Shown piece after piece: positions 7,922 to 15,596 of a DNA stretch of 63,525 nucleotides (position 1 is its first letter; each line of letters opens with the position of its first letter). Both the position numbers and the translations under genes were made by a program. Origin of the DNA: Pseudomonadota bacterium (lineage in GTDB: Bacteria; Pseudomonadota; Gammaproteobacteria; Burkholderiales; Sulfuricellaceae); the NCBI GenBank assembly GCA_021801705.1, contig JAJYXP010000033.1, positions 1 through 63,525 of the forward strand, given 5' to 3'. A model generated the notes under the pieces. The model saw nothing but the letters and a program-made list of their open reading frames with translations. It was not told where the DNA came from and made no database searches.

Positions 7922-9432
7922 ATGCGCTCAACCATTTTGTTCGAAAATGCAGTCTTCAAGATCGATTGGCGCAGGCGATCGGCACGCTGGAGATTGGCAT
8001 CAACCTGGTCTTCGGCTTCATCGGCGAGGGAGAGGCGGCGTTCAACTTCGGCGATGACGGCCTCCTGTTCCCTGATAGGCGGTAGCGCTACAGGCAAAGC
8101 CAGCAACTGCTCCGTGTTAATGCCGTCGCGGGTCGCGCCATGATTGACCTCGCGAACATAGTCACGAACATATTTAGCGCCCCTTACGTAGTAAACGAAA
8201 TACCTTGGTTCTGTCACGTTGTTTGCGAGTCGAAGCCGCATGAGGTGGTAGTTGAATAAAGCCCCCTCAAAAATTGCCGTTACAAATCCAGCCCGGCCAA
8301 CTGAGGCCATTCTCGAAAACAGCATGTCACCCTGCTTGAGCTTGTAACGATCTAGCTCTTCAGCCTTTCCCTCGGACACATAGACTGCCTTATCAAGGGA
8401 TAAGCCTTCTTCCCGCAAGCAACCAATAGTGAGCACGGGGACACCTGTATCTTGGAAGTCGGCCCGACCGATATTGGAGCCAAAAGGCCCCGTCATAACT
8501 GCTTGCTCACCGATTGCACCCAACTGTTCAACGCTCGCCCATACCCACCCCTCCGGCAATTCAGGCAGGCTGGTGGTGTCCGGGGCGGCGGGTTCGGGGT
8601 ATTTCTTTTTCCAAGTGTCGTCCTTGGGGGGTTTGTCCTTGGCCTGCATCTTGGCGAGTTCAGCTTGCTCCCACCGGCTGCGACGTTCGGCGAGGATGCG
8701 ATGGAGGAGTTCGCTGCCGGCTTCGGTGTCGGGGTGTTGTTTGCGCCAGGCCTCGGTGAGCTTGCCTTCGACGGCGGCTTTGAGGACGGCGGCTTTGTAG
8801 CGCTTGAGGTTGGCCTTGACGCGCTTGAGGTTGGCGACGGCTTCTTCGAGGCGGGAGAATTGTTTTTCGATTTCCGCGACGATGAGTTTTTGTTGGTCGA
8901 GGGGGGCGGCCGGAAAAGGGTAAGGCGCCAACTGCTCGAAATCTACGCGTGGTCGATCACCTGCATTGAGGTGGGATGCATATGAAACAAACGCCGACGA
9001 ATTGAGGAAGTACTGGAGGTACCGGGTATCAAGGTCATCTGCCTTTGGGAATACGATGAATTCAGCCGAGCAAAGTCCCTCGAATTCCGGGCGATAGACT
9101 TTGTTCAGATAGGGCCTAAGACGGCCATACAGGACATCACCTGGCTGGAAGTGCACCGCCGAACTTTTCATGGTTGATGCAGGCACTGTTCCCAAGAGCC
9201 GCATCGTATGTGCCTCGATGTGCTCCATCCCGATGAAAGGAAGATGGGGTTTGTCTGATGGTTTAACCCGAGGCCGAGTCGGCTTCACAACTTCGCCAAG
9301 TGGCCGAAGAGATGTAGTTCGCGCTTGGTGGGTTACGGCCTGCGGCCTAACCCACCCTACATTTTCTGCGTCGGGGATCGCAAGGTAATCCGCGCGCTTT
9401 TCTTTGGCCTTCATGCCGCTCTTCATGTTCAC
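7918..9432 (-). CDS. hsdS: Type I restriction-modification system, specificity subunit HsdS
   Basis: A 504-residue DNA-recognition subunit with two target-recognition halves. The first (~45-180) ends with PYPFPAAPLDQQKLIVAEIE, the second (~290-450) with PVALPPIREQEAVIAEVERR; each is followed by the conserved coiled-coil spacer (EAVANLKRVKANLKRYKAAVLKA and a similar C-terminal helix). Translation starts at GTG 9432, overlapping the toxin stop (GTGA). Near the N-terminus, WVRPQAVTHQA comes from a palindromic repeat (9325-9361) inserted in frame. It is the third gene of phd-relE-hsdS-nuclease, an unusual place for hsdS. Confidence 0.93.
   Translation of the reverse strand: MNMKSGMKAKEKRADYLAIPDAENVGWVRPQAVTHQARTTSLRPLGEVVKPTRPRVKPSDKPHLPFIGMEHIEAHTMRLLGTVPASTMKSSAVHFQPGDVLYGRLRPYLNKVYRPEFEGLCSAEFIVFPKADDLDTRYLQYFLNSSAFVSYASHLNAGDRPRVDFEQLAPYPFPAAPLDQQKLIVAEIEKQFSRLEEAVANLKRVKANLKRYKAAVLKAAVEGKLTEAWRKQHPDTEAGSELLHRILAERRSRWEQAELAKMQAKDKPPKDDTWKKKYPEPAAPDTTSLPELPEGWVWASVEQLGAIGEQAVMTGPFGSNIGRADFQDTGVPVLTIGCLREEGLSLDKAVYVSEGKAEELDRYKLKQGDMLFSRMASVGRAGFVTAIFEGALFNYHLMRLRLANNVTEPRYFVYYVRGAKYVRDYVREVNHGATRDGINTEQLLALPVALPPIREQEAVIAEVERRLSLADEAEDQVDANLQRADRLRQSILKTAFSNKMVERI
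9325..9361 (+). repeat. REP-like palindrome inside hsdS (GGTGGGTTA type)
   Basis: GGTGGGTTA and TAACCCACC enclose a GGCC-TGC-GGCC core, giving a nearly perfect hairpin. The same pattern is a common dispersed repeat between genes in gamma- and betaproteobacteria. Here it is in frame and contributes about 12 residues before the first recognition domain of HsdS. Confidence 0.65.
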
Positions 9433-9707
9433 CCGTACACCTCGTCATGGCTGCCGATGTCGATCAGAAGGATTTCGTGCTCCGTGATTTGCAGCGTCAG
9501 GGTGATGCGGTAGCTGTAGGTGAGGCTGACGGCCTGCATGCCCTGAAGTTTGCCGGTCAGGGGGTGCAAGCGCAGGCTAGGTTCGAAGGGGTCGGCGCGC
9601 AATTGCTCCATGGTTTCCATGAAGCGGGGCCGGAGGTCGGGGTGCTTGGTCAGGAATTTGCGGACACGGCGGTCGAAGAAGGCCGTGGTGGTCAGGGTCC
9701 AGCTCAT
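9429..9707 (-). CDS. RelE/YafQ-type mRNA interferase toxin
   Basis: A 92-residue toxin of the RelE/ParE superfamily. Typical features are the N-terminal FFDRRVRKFLTKHPDL helix, DPFEPSLRLHPLTGKLQGMQAVSLTYSYRITL and the ending ILLIDIGSHDEVYG. The H-P-L-x-G-K-L segment and the terminal H-D-E-V-Y place it nearest the YafQ/RelE ribosome-dependent mRNA endonucleases rather than ParE gyrase toxins. It overlaps its antitoxin by 4 bases (ATGA) and hsdS by 4 bases (GTGA). Confidence 0.85.
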   Translation of the reverse strand: MSWTLTTTAFFDRRVRKFLTKHPDLRPRFMETMEQLRADPFEPSLRLHPLTGKLQGMQAVSLTYSYRITLTLQITEHEILLIDIGSHDEVYG

Positions 9708-9976
9708 GCCGCCGGTTCACTGTCCAGGTGCTGCATCAGGGCTTCGACGCTATTGTGGCGGGTAACGCGCCCGGCCTTGGCATCTTCCAGCGAGGACTTG
9801 ATGCGGGCGAGGGCGGCTTCTTCCTGGGCTTCGAGCAGTTCGCTGTAGCGCTCTTCGGTCAGCACCACGTATTGCGGGCGGTTGTTCTTGATGATGTGCA
9901 CCGGGCCTTGAGCCAGGGCTTCATCCACGGCGGCGATGCCGCGGCGCTTGATTTCCTGGGCGGGGATGATGTTCAT
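9704..9976 (-). CDS. Phd/YefM-family antitoxin
   Basis: A 90-residue prevent-host-death antitoxin. The N-terminal DNA-binding half reads MNIIPAQEIKRRGIAAVDE, followed by HIIKNNRPQYVVLTEERYSELLEA, the classic Phd core. The acidic C-terminal part (SLEDAKAGRVTRHN...) should wrap the toxin. AGGAGATA precedes the start. A perfect 18-base palindrome (9993-10010) sits just upstream and is the likely operator, so Phd control would extend to hsdS and the nuclease-like gene downstream. Confidence 0.88.
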   Translation of the reverse strand: MNIIPAQEIKRRGIAAVDEALAQGPVHIIKNNRPQYVVLTEERYSELLEAQEEAALARIKSSLEDAKAGRVTRHNSVEALMQHLDSEPAA

Positions 9977-9992
9977 GTTTATCTCCTGTACC

Positions 9993-10010
9993 TTAATAAG
10001 TACTTATTAA
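9993..10010. promoter_or_regulatory. 18-base palindromic operator of the phd-relE-hsdS unit
   Basis: TTAATAAGTACTTATTAA is a perfect palindrome 17 bases upstream of the Phd start codon. Phd-type antitoxins bind such dyads and repress their own promoter. The minus-strand segment TTTAAT overlapping it could be the -10 box. Confidence 0.7.
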
Positions 10011-10071
10011 AGCACTGTATCCTGCATCAATCAAGCCACCAAGCCCTGCTTGGGTTGCCCAGTGTCGGAGC

Positions 10072-10157
10072 TGTCATTTCGACCGGAGGGAGAAATCCTG
10101 TTTGTATATTCCGCTTCCTGGAAAGCATCAAGATTTCTCCCTCCGGTCGAAATGACA
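10072..10157. repeat. Pair of 26-base inverted repeats (TGTCATTTCGACC type)
   Basis: The 26 bases at 10072-10097 (starting TGTCATTTCGACCGGAGGG) are exactly the reverse complement of 10132-10157, with 34 bases between. The right arm encodes the last residues of the GIY-YIG protein. A third copy with two differences lies at 10463-10488 and a truncated one at about 10494-10509, so the nuclease gene is bracketed by the repeat. Confidence 0.85.
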
Positions 10158-10460
10158 GGGGAGGATGCCCAAGTCTTCGCTGAGGTCGCGCCATTCCGGG
10201 TTGGCATGGATGACCAATGCATCTTTCTTTTCCCGCCGCCATTTCTTGATTTCCTTCTCGCGGGCAATTGCGGCATGCACGTCGGGGGTTTCCTCGAAAT
10301 ATACCAATCTGTTCACGTTGTATTTTTCCGTGAAGCCTTTCACAGCTTTGGTCTTGTGTTCGTACACGCGGCGCGCAAGGTTGTTGGTCACGCCGACATA
10401 CATAACTTTGTCGTTCCAGTTGGTGAGGAGGTAGATGAAATAATGGTGCTCTCTCGTCAT
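10128..10460 (-). CDS. GIY-YIG nuclease domain protein
   Basis: A 110-residue single-domain GIY-YIG protein of the UvrC/homing-endonuclease superfamily. The first motif is FIYLLTN (8-14), the second MYVGVTNNLARR (20-31) with the catalytic Arg region, then E34-H35 and the later KYNVNRLVYFEET and AREKEIKKW segments. The last ~10 residues (CHFDRREKS) are encoded by the TGTCATTTCGACC repeat itself. It lies between hsdR and the Phd/RelE genes, on the same strand. Family members of this size occur widely as solitary genes of unknown role; here an association with the flanking repeat is visible. Confidence 0.85.
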   Translation of the reverse strand: MTREHHYFIYLLTNWNDKVMYVGVTNNLARRVYEHKTKAVKGFTEKYNVNRLVYFEETPDVHAAIAREKEIKKWRREKKDALVIHANPEWRDLSEDLGILPCHFDRREKS

Positions 10461-10462
10461 TG

Positions 10463-10509
10463 GATTTCTCCCTTTGGTCGAAATGACAGGGGAGACGGTC
10501 GAAATGACA
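10463..10509 (-). repeat. Third and partial fourth copies of the TGTCATTTCGACC repeat
   Basis: GATTTCTCCC...GGTCGAAATGACA at 10463-10488 matches the 26-base arms with two differences (TTT for TCC in the middle). A shortened copy, GACGGTCGAAATGACA, follows at about 10494-10509. Both lie just before the GIY-YIG start and just after the hsdR stop. Confidence 0.75.
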
Positions 10510-10515
10510 GGGTGT

Positions 10516-13374
10516 TCATGCCGCCAAACTCTCGTTCAATTGTTCGATGAGGGTGCTCAGCTCATCGCCGAAGAGCTGATACACCTTGCCCAATCCGCCT
10601 TCCTGGGCGAAAGGCGCGTATTCGAAGTCGTCCGGTGCTATGCCGAGGTTGGCGGCGATGTGGTCGCGGATCATTTCGAGCCATTTGAGTTGTTCGGGGG
10701 TGAAGCGCTCCCCCTCTCCCCGGCCCTCTCCCACGAGGGGAGAGGGAGTTTTCTGTTGGGTAGCCAGCCAGGCCTTGAAGTTGGCGTTGACCCGCTCGGG
10801 GAACGGCACGAGTTCGTTGTCCTGGTGGATGGCGAAGCGCACCAGGGAAACCAGGTCGGTGAGGATGCGGCGGCCGCTGGCGCCTTTGACTTTGCTGGAT
10901 TCCAAGGCGGCGTAAGCCTGCCAGAGCTGGGATTCGTTCCACAGGTAGGGCGGCTTTTCGATGGCGTCGGCGAGTTCCTTCACCGCCTCGAAGGTGAGGC
11001 GCTGTTTGTAGGGTTTGCTGTAGAGAATTTGCAGGGCGGTGATTTCGTCTTTGTGATCGGCGATGAATTTTTCAAACGACTGCACCAGGCCTTTGGCGCG
11101 GTCGAGGGCGGCTTGGCTGAAGCCGGCTTCGATGACCTGGTCCTGGCTGACGTGGTCGATGGTGAGTTCGTTTTTGGCTTTGATGTCGAGGATGAGCTGG
11201 CGCAGGGCAGGGTCGCAGAGGGGTTTGGATGCGTTAATCCGCGCTTGTTGCGCAGTTGCATTAAACCCACCCCCACCCTCGCCCTCCCCCTGAAGGGGAG
11301 GGGATAGATTTTGGGCAGAGGGAGCAAAGCGGTCAGGGTCCAGTGATTCGACGAGTTGGTGGGCGAGGTCTTTCAGGCCGAGGCCGCCGCTTGCGGCGCG
11401 AATCCTGGCGTCGTCCTCGGCGCTGATGCGGTGTTCCATTCTTGCCAGGCGGCCGGCGATGCTGGTGATGACGTCGTCTTCGGTGTTGCCGAAGGCGACG
11501 GCTTGCAGGAGGCGCTCGAAGCTGACGCTGGGCTTTTTCTCCATGGGGCGGGCATCGGTTTTGTCCTGCTCGCACACGCCGACGGCGTCGATGATGACGA
11601 AGTGGTCCTTGGCCTTGGCGTCGGGGGTGACGGCCCTGAGGTCGTCTGGCTTGATGACGCGCACGCCGCGGCCTTTCATCTGCTCGAAGAAGCCGCGGGA
11701 TTTGACAGCGCGCATGAAAAAGACGATTTCCACCGGCTTGATGTCGGTGCCGGTGGCGATCATATCCACAGTGACGACGACCCTTGGGTGGTAGCTGTTG
11801 CGGAAGGCCTTGATGAGGTTCTGCGGGGTATCGCCGGTGGTGCGGTAGGTGATCTTCTGGGCGAATTCGTTGCCCTTGCCGAATTCCTCGCGCAGGATTT
11901 CGACGATGTTTTCGGCGTGGTTGTCGTCCTTGGCGAAGATCAGGGTCTTGGGCACTTCGCTGCGGCCGGGGAAGATTTCGCTGAAGAGCTTGTCGCGGAA
12001 GGTGCGCACGATGGTGCGGATCTGGTCCGGGGTGACGACGTCGCGGTCGAGCTGGTTGGGGTCGTAGGCGAAGTCGTCGTCAAGTTCCTCCCAGCGGGTC
12101 TTGCGGGTGTCGCGTTCCTGCTTTTCCACGTAATAGCCGGCTTCGACCTTGGAGCCGCCCTCGGTGATGGCAGTCTTGATGCGGTAGACGTCGTAGTTGA
12201 CGTTGACGCCGTCGGCCACGGCCATTTCGTGGTTGTATTCCATCACCAGGTTCTGGTGGAAGAAGCCGAAGGTCTGCTTGCCGGGCGTGGCGGTGAGGCC
12301 GATGAGGTAGGCGTCGAAGTACTCCAGCACCTGGGCCCAGAGGTTGTAGATGGAGCGGTGGGCCTCGTCGGTGACGATGATGTCGAAGGTTTCGATGGGA
12401 ATGGCCGGGTTGTATTCGATGGGCTCGGGCGCAGCGGCAATCGCGGCCAAGGCTGCTCCTACGGAAACCTCTTCCAGGTCTGCCGGCAGGTCGCGGCCCT
12501 TGAGCATGGAGTACAGGCGCTGGATGGTGCAGATGCAGACGCGGGCGGTGGTGTCGATCTGGTTGCCCTGCAGGCGCTGGACGATGTATTCCTCGCTGAA
12601 CTTGAAGTTGTTGTAGGGCGAGACGTATTGCTGGAATTCCTTGAGAGTCTGGTCGGCCAGGTTGCCGCGGTCGACCAGGAACAGGATGCGCCGCGCCCCG
12701 GCGAACTTGATCAGCCGGTAGATGGCGCTGATGGAGGTGAAAGTCTTGCCAGAACCGGTGGCCATCTGGATCAGGGCGCGCGGGCGGTTCTCTTTCAGCG
12801 ATTGTTCGAGATTGCGGATCGCCTTGATCTGCGCGGGCCACAGGCCTTCTTCCTTCAGCGGCGGCATGGATTGCAAGCGGGCGAGGAAGGTGGAGGCGGG
12901 CTGGTGTGCGGAACGATCTCCCTCTCCCCCGGCCCCTGTCCCGCTTGCGGGAGAGGGGAGATAGGCGAGCCATTCGGCCAGCAGTTCGGGAGTGTGGAAG
13001 GCGAACACAGGCCGGGAACGCGGTGCAGGGTCAAGCCCGTTGGTGAAGCGGGTCTCGACGCCGGTAGACTGGTATGAAAAGGGAAGGGGACTGCTCCACC
13101 TTGGCAAGGCTTGTGGCAGGCCTTTTATGTATTTATCAGACTGGGTTTCAACGCCGGTAAGTGTGACACCTTCCTTTTTGGCTTCAATTACACCGGCAGC
13201 CTTACCATCTACATATAGAAGGTAATCCGCAAAACCATAGCCCGGAAGGGGAAACTCGCGAATCGCCACGCCATGGCTGGCGTGGATATTCGCCTGGGAA
13301 GCATCGCAGACATGCCAACCCGCAGCTTTTAGAAGGCGGTCGATGTGCTCCCTGGCAGCAGATTCAGGCGTCAT
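10516..13374 (-). CDS. hsdR: Type I restriction-modification system, restriction subunit HsdR
   Basis: A 952-residue translocase-nuclease that cuts unmethylated DNA with HsdM and HsdS. The N-terminal nuclease site is D50 with E64-x-K66 (FADYLLYVDGK, VIEAKK). The SF2 motor has Walker A MATGSGKT (204-211) and DEAH (336-339), followed by LIGLTATPGK. Four segments look foreign to the family and coincide with dispersed palindromes: residues ~138-155 (SPASGTGAGGEG), ~305-318 (GAALAAIAAAP), one reading LSPPLQGEGEGGGG, and one reading PSPLVGEGRGEGE. All keep the frame, so the protein may still work. It is the first hsd gene in transcription order and stands apart from hsdS and hsdM. Confidence 0.94.
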   Translation of the reverse strand: MTPESAAREHIDRLLKAAGWHVCDASQANIHASHGVAIREFPLPGYGFADYLLYVDGKAAGVIEAKKEGVTLTGVETQSDKYIKGLPQALPRWSSPLPFSYQSTGVETRFTNGLDPAPRSRPVFAFHTPELLAEWLAYLPSPASGTGAGGEGDRSAHQPASTFLARLQSMPPLKEEGLWPAQIKAIRNLEQSLKENRPRALIQMATGSGKTFTSISAIYRLIKFAGARRILFLVDRGNLADQTLKEFQQYVSPYNNFKFSEEYIVQRLQGNQIDTTARVCICTIQRLYSMLKGRDLPADLEEVSVGAALAAIAAAPEPIEYNPAIPIETFDIIVTDEAHRSIYNLWAQVLEYFDAYLIGLTATPGKQTFGFFHQNLVMEYNHEMAVADGVNVNYDVYRIKTAITEGGSKVEAGYYVEKQERDTRKTRWEELDDDFAYDPNQLDRDVVTPDQIRTIVRTFRDKLFSEIFPGRSEVPKTLIFAKDDNHAENIVEILREEFGKGNEFAQKITYRTTGDTPQNLIKAFRNSYHPRVVVTVDMIATGTDIKPVEIVFFMRAVKSRGFFEQMKGRGVRVIKPDDLRAVTPDAKAKDHFVIIDAVGVCEQDKTDARPMEKKPSVSFERLLQAVAFGNTEDDVITSIAGRLARMEHRISAEDDARIRAASGGLGLKDLAHQLVESLDPDRFAPSAQNLSPPLQGEGEGGGGFNATAQQARINASKPLCDPALRQLILDIKAKNELTIDHVSQDQVIEAGFSQAALDRAKGLVQSFEKFIADHKDEITALQILYSKPYKQRLTFEAVKELADAIEKPPYLWNESQLWQAYAALESSKVKGASGRRILTDLVSLVRFAIHQDNELVPFPERVNANFKAWLATQQKTPSPLVGEGRGEGERFTPEQLKWLEMIRDHIAANLGIAPDDFEYAPFAQEGGLGKVYQLFGDELSTLIEQLNESLAA
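10708..10748 (+). repeat. In-frame GC-rich palindrome in hsdR, copy 1
   Basis: CCCTCTCCC and GGGGAGAGGG flank a short CACGA loop, preceded by CCCCTCTCCCCGG. This is the well-known dispersed palindrome that reads as GEGRGEG or SPLPLGE-type peptides. It sits in frame in the 3' third of hsdR. Confidence 0.7.
11266..11304 (+). repeat. In-frame GC-rich palindrome in hsdR, copy 2
   Basis: CCCACCCCCACCCTCGCCC is followed by CTCCCC-CTGAA-GGGGAG, the same repeat type as the copy at 10708-10748. It encodes LSPPLQGEGEGGGG within HsdR. Confidence 0.7.
12438..12463 (-). repeat. TGTAGGAGCGGC-type palindrome in hsdR
   Basis: On the plus strand CAATCGCGGCC-AA-GGCTGCTCCTACG, the reverse orientation of the element found in hsdM (3187-3214). 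It encodes the Ala-rich GAALAAIAAA segment just before the DEAH region of HsdR. Confidence 0.65.
12915..12962 (+). repeat. In-frame GC-rich palindrome in hsdR, copy 3
   Basis: CCCTCTCCCCCGGCCCC is followed by a CCCGC-TTGC-GGGAGAGGGGAG hairpin. It encodes LPSPASGTGAGGEGD between the nuclease and motor domains of HsdR. Confidence 0.7.
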
Positions 13375-13778
13375 GCTTATTATTCGTGGAACCTAAGTTC
13401 ACAAAACTTTAGCATCCTAGCATGAATACGAGAGCCAAAGCTGCGCTGATAGCCGAAAGCATCGAGAGGTCGCGGAGCATTATTTCTGCGAACACGAAGA
13501 GAATCTCAAATTAAGAACCGGGTTCCTATAAGAACCAGGTTCATATTTAATCGAGAATCCAGTCTACAGGGACTGCGTGCTCAGGCTGAGAGTGGGTGAC
13601 TAAAATTTCAGGGGTGATTACCTAAATTTCGTTGTAGCTACTGAGAAGGGACAGCCAATCGTTCTTTTTCTTCTTTCGTTTACAATTTAACATAATATAC
13701 ATTATACGAAGTATAGAAAAAGGGTCACATGCCTATTTCAGCCACAACCACCTTATTCAAGTACCTATCTGACAGGCT
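13375..13778. other. Gene-free stretch between hsdR and the ankyrin gene
   Basis: About 400 bases without a convincing gene, AT-rich toward the right. It includes a direct repeat around 13516-13542 (AAGAACCGGGTTC and AAGAACCAGGTTC) and TATACGAAGTATA near 13703-13715. It marks the right edge of the accessory block: left of it are restriction genes, right of it the conserved tatD-fab cluster. It should hold the hsdR promoter, but I see no clear -35/-10 pair, and no copy of the tRNA-Leu 3' end was found here. Confidence 0.5.
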
Positions 13779-14432
13779 TTATTTTTTCCCGTCATCAGCC
13801 ATCAGCAAATCAGCGATATCGGTATTTCCACTGTCCATGGCCCAGTTTATCGCCGTAGCGCCACCTTCATTCTTGACCTTTACATCAGCGTGAAACTCAA
13901 GAAGCACTTTTACAACCTCGATGTGCCCGCCTTTCGACGCCAACATTAATGCAGTTGTGCTATTGCTTGTCACTGCGTTTACATCTGCACCGTGATGCAA
14001 TAGTTGTTTGACAATGTCGCTATGGCCAGAAAATGCCGCATACATGACGGGCGTCCACCCCTGATTATTTCCGGCCACATCGGCTTTCAGCCTGAGCAAG
14101 GTGTTCACGACTTGATCGTGCCCCTTCAGCGCCGCAAGCATGATGGCCGTTTCGCCGAATTGGTTTCTGGCATTTAGTTTTGCGCCGGATTTGTAAAGCA
14201 GCCGCAATATATCGTCCTGCCCTTCACGGGCGGCGATCATTAAAGCGGTGTTGCCGTTGCCATCCATAATATTGGCATCCACCCCCTTGGCGAGCAGATT
14301 TTGAATCTCGCCAGTATTGCCAATGTTTATCGCCGTGAAAAAATCGTCAATGTATTCAGTCGCGAATGCAGCTTTGTTGATGTTAATTAAAATCAACAAT
14401 AAAAATATGCTATATCTTGTTTTAAATGACAT
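13779..14432 (-). CDS. Exported ankyrin-repeat protein
   Basis: A 217-residue protein with a signal peptide (MSFKTRYSIFLLLILININKAAFA) and then about six ankyrin repeats (residues ~30-210), each with the G-x-T-x-L/I-M-x-A-A and V-V-x-x-L-L pattern. It is predicted to be periplasmic, with a protein-binding role whose partner is unknown. Its start overlaps the tatD stop by 11 bases, so it ends the long minus-strand housekeeping operon. Related ankyrin genes often follow catalase or transport genes elsewhere; that does not apply here. Confidence 0.85.
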   Translation of the reverse strand: MSFKTRYSIFLLLILININKAAFATEYIDDFFTAINIGNTGEIQNLLAKGVDANIMDGNGNTALMIAAREGQDDILRLLYKSGAKLNARNQFGETAIMLAALKGHDQVVNTLLRLKADVAGNNQGWTPVMYAAFSGHSDIVKQLLHHGADVNAVTSNSTTALMLASKGGHIEVVKVLLEFHADVKVKNEGGATAINWAMDSGNTDIADLLMADDGKK

Positions 14433-15195
14433 TATCAGGCTTGAACAGGCTGATGAAGTTGGCTGTTGTGGCTGCGGCCACTTCCTGCTCGTCGATGTTT
14501 CTCAGACGCGCAATTTCTTCCGCTATATGCTTTACAAACGCGGGCTGGTTGGTTTTTCCGCGAAACGGGACGGGGGCGAGATAAGGGGAGTCGGTCTCGA
14601 CCAGCATGCGATCCAACGGTATTTTCATTGCAACTTCCTTGAGTTGCGTCGCTTTCTTAAAGGTAACAATGCCGGAAAATGAGATATAGAAGTTCAAGGC
14701 GATTGCCCGCTCCGCAACCTCCATATTTTCAGTAAAGCAATGCATCACGCCTCCCACGGCCGCTGCGCCCTCCTCTTCCATAATGCGCAGGGTATCGGCG
14801 GCGGCCTCCCGGGTATGGATTATGAGCGGCTTGCCGCACAGCTTCGCGGCACGAATATGGTTGCGAAAGCGCTCCCTTTGCCATTCCAGGTCACCTTTCA
14901 ACCTGAAGTAATCGAGCCCCGTTTCGCCGATGGCGATTACCTTGGGGTGCTGCGCCAAGGCAGCCAGTTCCTCTGCCGTAGGCTCTTTTTCATCTTCGTA
15001 ATCCGGATGCACGCCAACCGACGCGTAGATGTGGGGATAACGTTCCGCCAGCGCCAGAACCTGGTGAAAATCAGGCAAATTGACGCTCACGCAAAGCGCA
15101 TAGCCAACATCGTTTTTTTTCATGTTGGCCAGTATTTCTGGCAGGTTTGAGGCTAGCTCGGGGAAGTTGAGGTGGCAGTGGGAATCGACCAGCAT
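14422..15195 (-). CDS. tatD: TatD-family metal-dependent hydrolase/DNase
   Basis: A 257-residue TatD/YcfH protein, a TIM-barrel hydrolase with a two-metal site. Seen are the opening MLVDSHCHLNF, the E in IGETGLDYFR, PLIIHTREA, VMHCFTEN and the final ETDSPYLAPVPFRGK. Family members act as 3'-5' exonucleases or D-aminoacyl-tRNA deacylase-like hydrolases; the physiological substrate is uncertain. The genomic place downstream of holB and pilZ matches the usual beta- and gammaproteobacterial order, which is that of YcfH. Confidence 0.93.
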   Translation of the reverse strand: MLVDSHCHLNFPELASNLPEILANMKKNDVGYALCVSVNLPDFHQVLALAERYPHIYASVGVHPDYEDEKEPTAEELAALAQHPKVIAIGETGLDYFRLKGDLEWQRERFRNHIRAAKLCGKPLIIHTREAAADTLRIMEEEGAAAVGGVMHCFTENMEVAERAIALNFYISFSGIVTFKKATQLKEVAMKIPLDRMLVETDSPYLAPVPFRGKTNQPAFVKHIAEEIARLRNIDEQEVAAATTANFISLFKPDNVI

Positions 15196-15233
15196 TATTT
15201 CACAAGATGGGTTGGCAATGGTTTAACCATGAA

Positions 15234-15596
15234 CTACATGGTATGGGTTGGACGGGTTGTCTTGCTGCCGCCGAGCAAGCCCTCAATTTTATTGCGGGCG
15301 GCCACCCCGCTCTCATTGTCGCTGAAACGCACGCCCACTCCTTGCACTTTGTTGCCCTGCGCACCCTCAGGGGTGATCCAGACAACATGTCCAGCCACCG
15401 GCAGCTTGCTCGGGTCATCCATCAGGGTGAGCAGCATGAAAACCTCATCGCCCAGTCGATAAGCCCTATTGGTGGGGATAAAAATTCCGCCGCCCTTCAA
15501 ATAGGGCATGTAGGCTGCGTAAAGCGCGGATTTTTCCTTGATGCCCAAGGAAAGCACACCAGGGCGGGGCGAGGTTGAAGTCTTTGGATCAGACAT
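15234..15596 (-). CDS. PilZ domain protein
   Basis: A 120-residue protein of the short PilZ type normally encoded beside holB. It reads SLGIKEKSALYAAYMPYLKGGGIFIPTNRAYRLGDEVF, then LPVAGHVVWITP and GVGVRFSD, the last being the PilZ beta-barrel. The N-terminal RxxxR c-di-GMP motif is not evident, as in type IV pilus PilZ, which works in pilus assembly without binding c-di-GMP. It overlaps holB by 8 bases. Confidence 0.85.
   Translation of the reverse strand: MSDPKTSTSPRPGVLSLGIKEKSALYAAYMPYLKGGGIFIPTNRAYRLGDEVFMLLTLMDDPSKLPVAGHVVWITPEGAQGNKVQGVGVRFSDNESGVAARNKIEGLLGGSKTTRPTHTM

Noticed and set aside
11356-13077. A 573-codon open frame opposite hsdR, and a 487-codon frame opposite hsdM (3133-4596)
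   Set aside because: Both are antisense to clear restriction genes; the Gly/Val/Asp-rich translations are typical shadows of GC-rich coding DNA.
13694-13717. Sixteen bases resembling half of a loxP site (ATACATTATACGAAGT)
   Set aside because: The second inverted arm is missing, the match lies in AT-rich DNA and no recombinase gene is near; a chance match is more likely.
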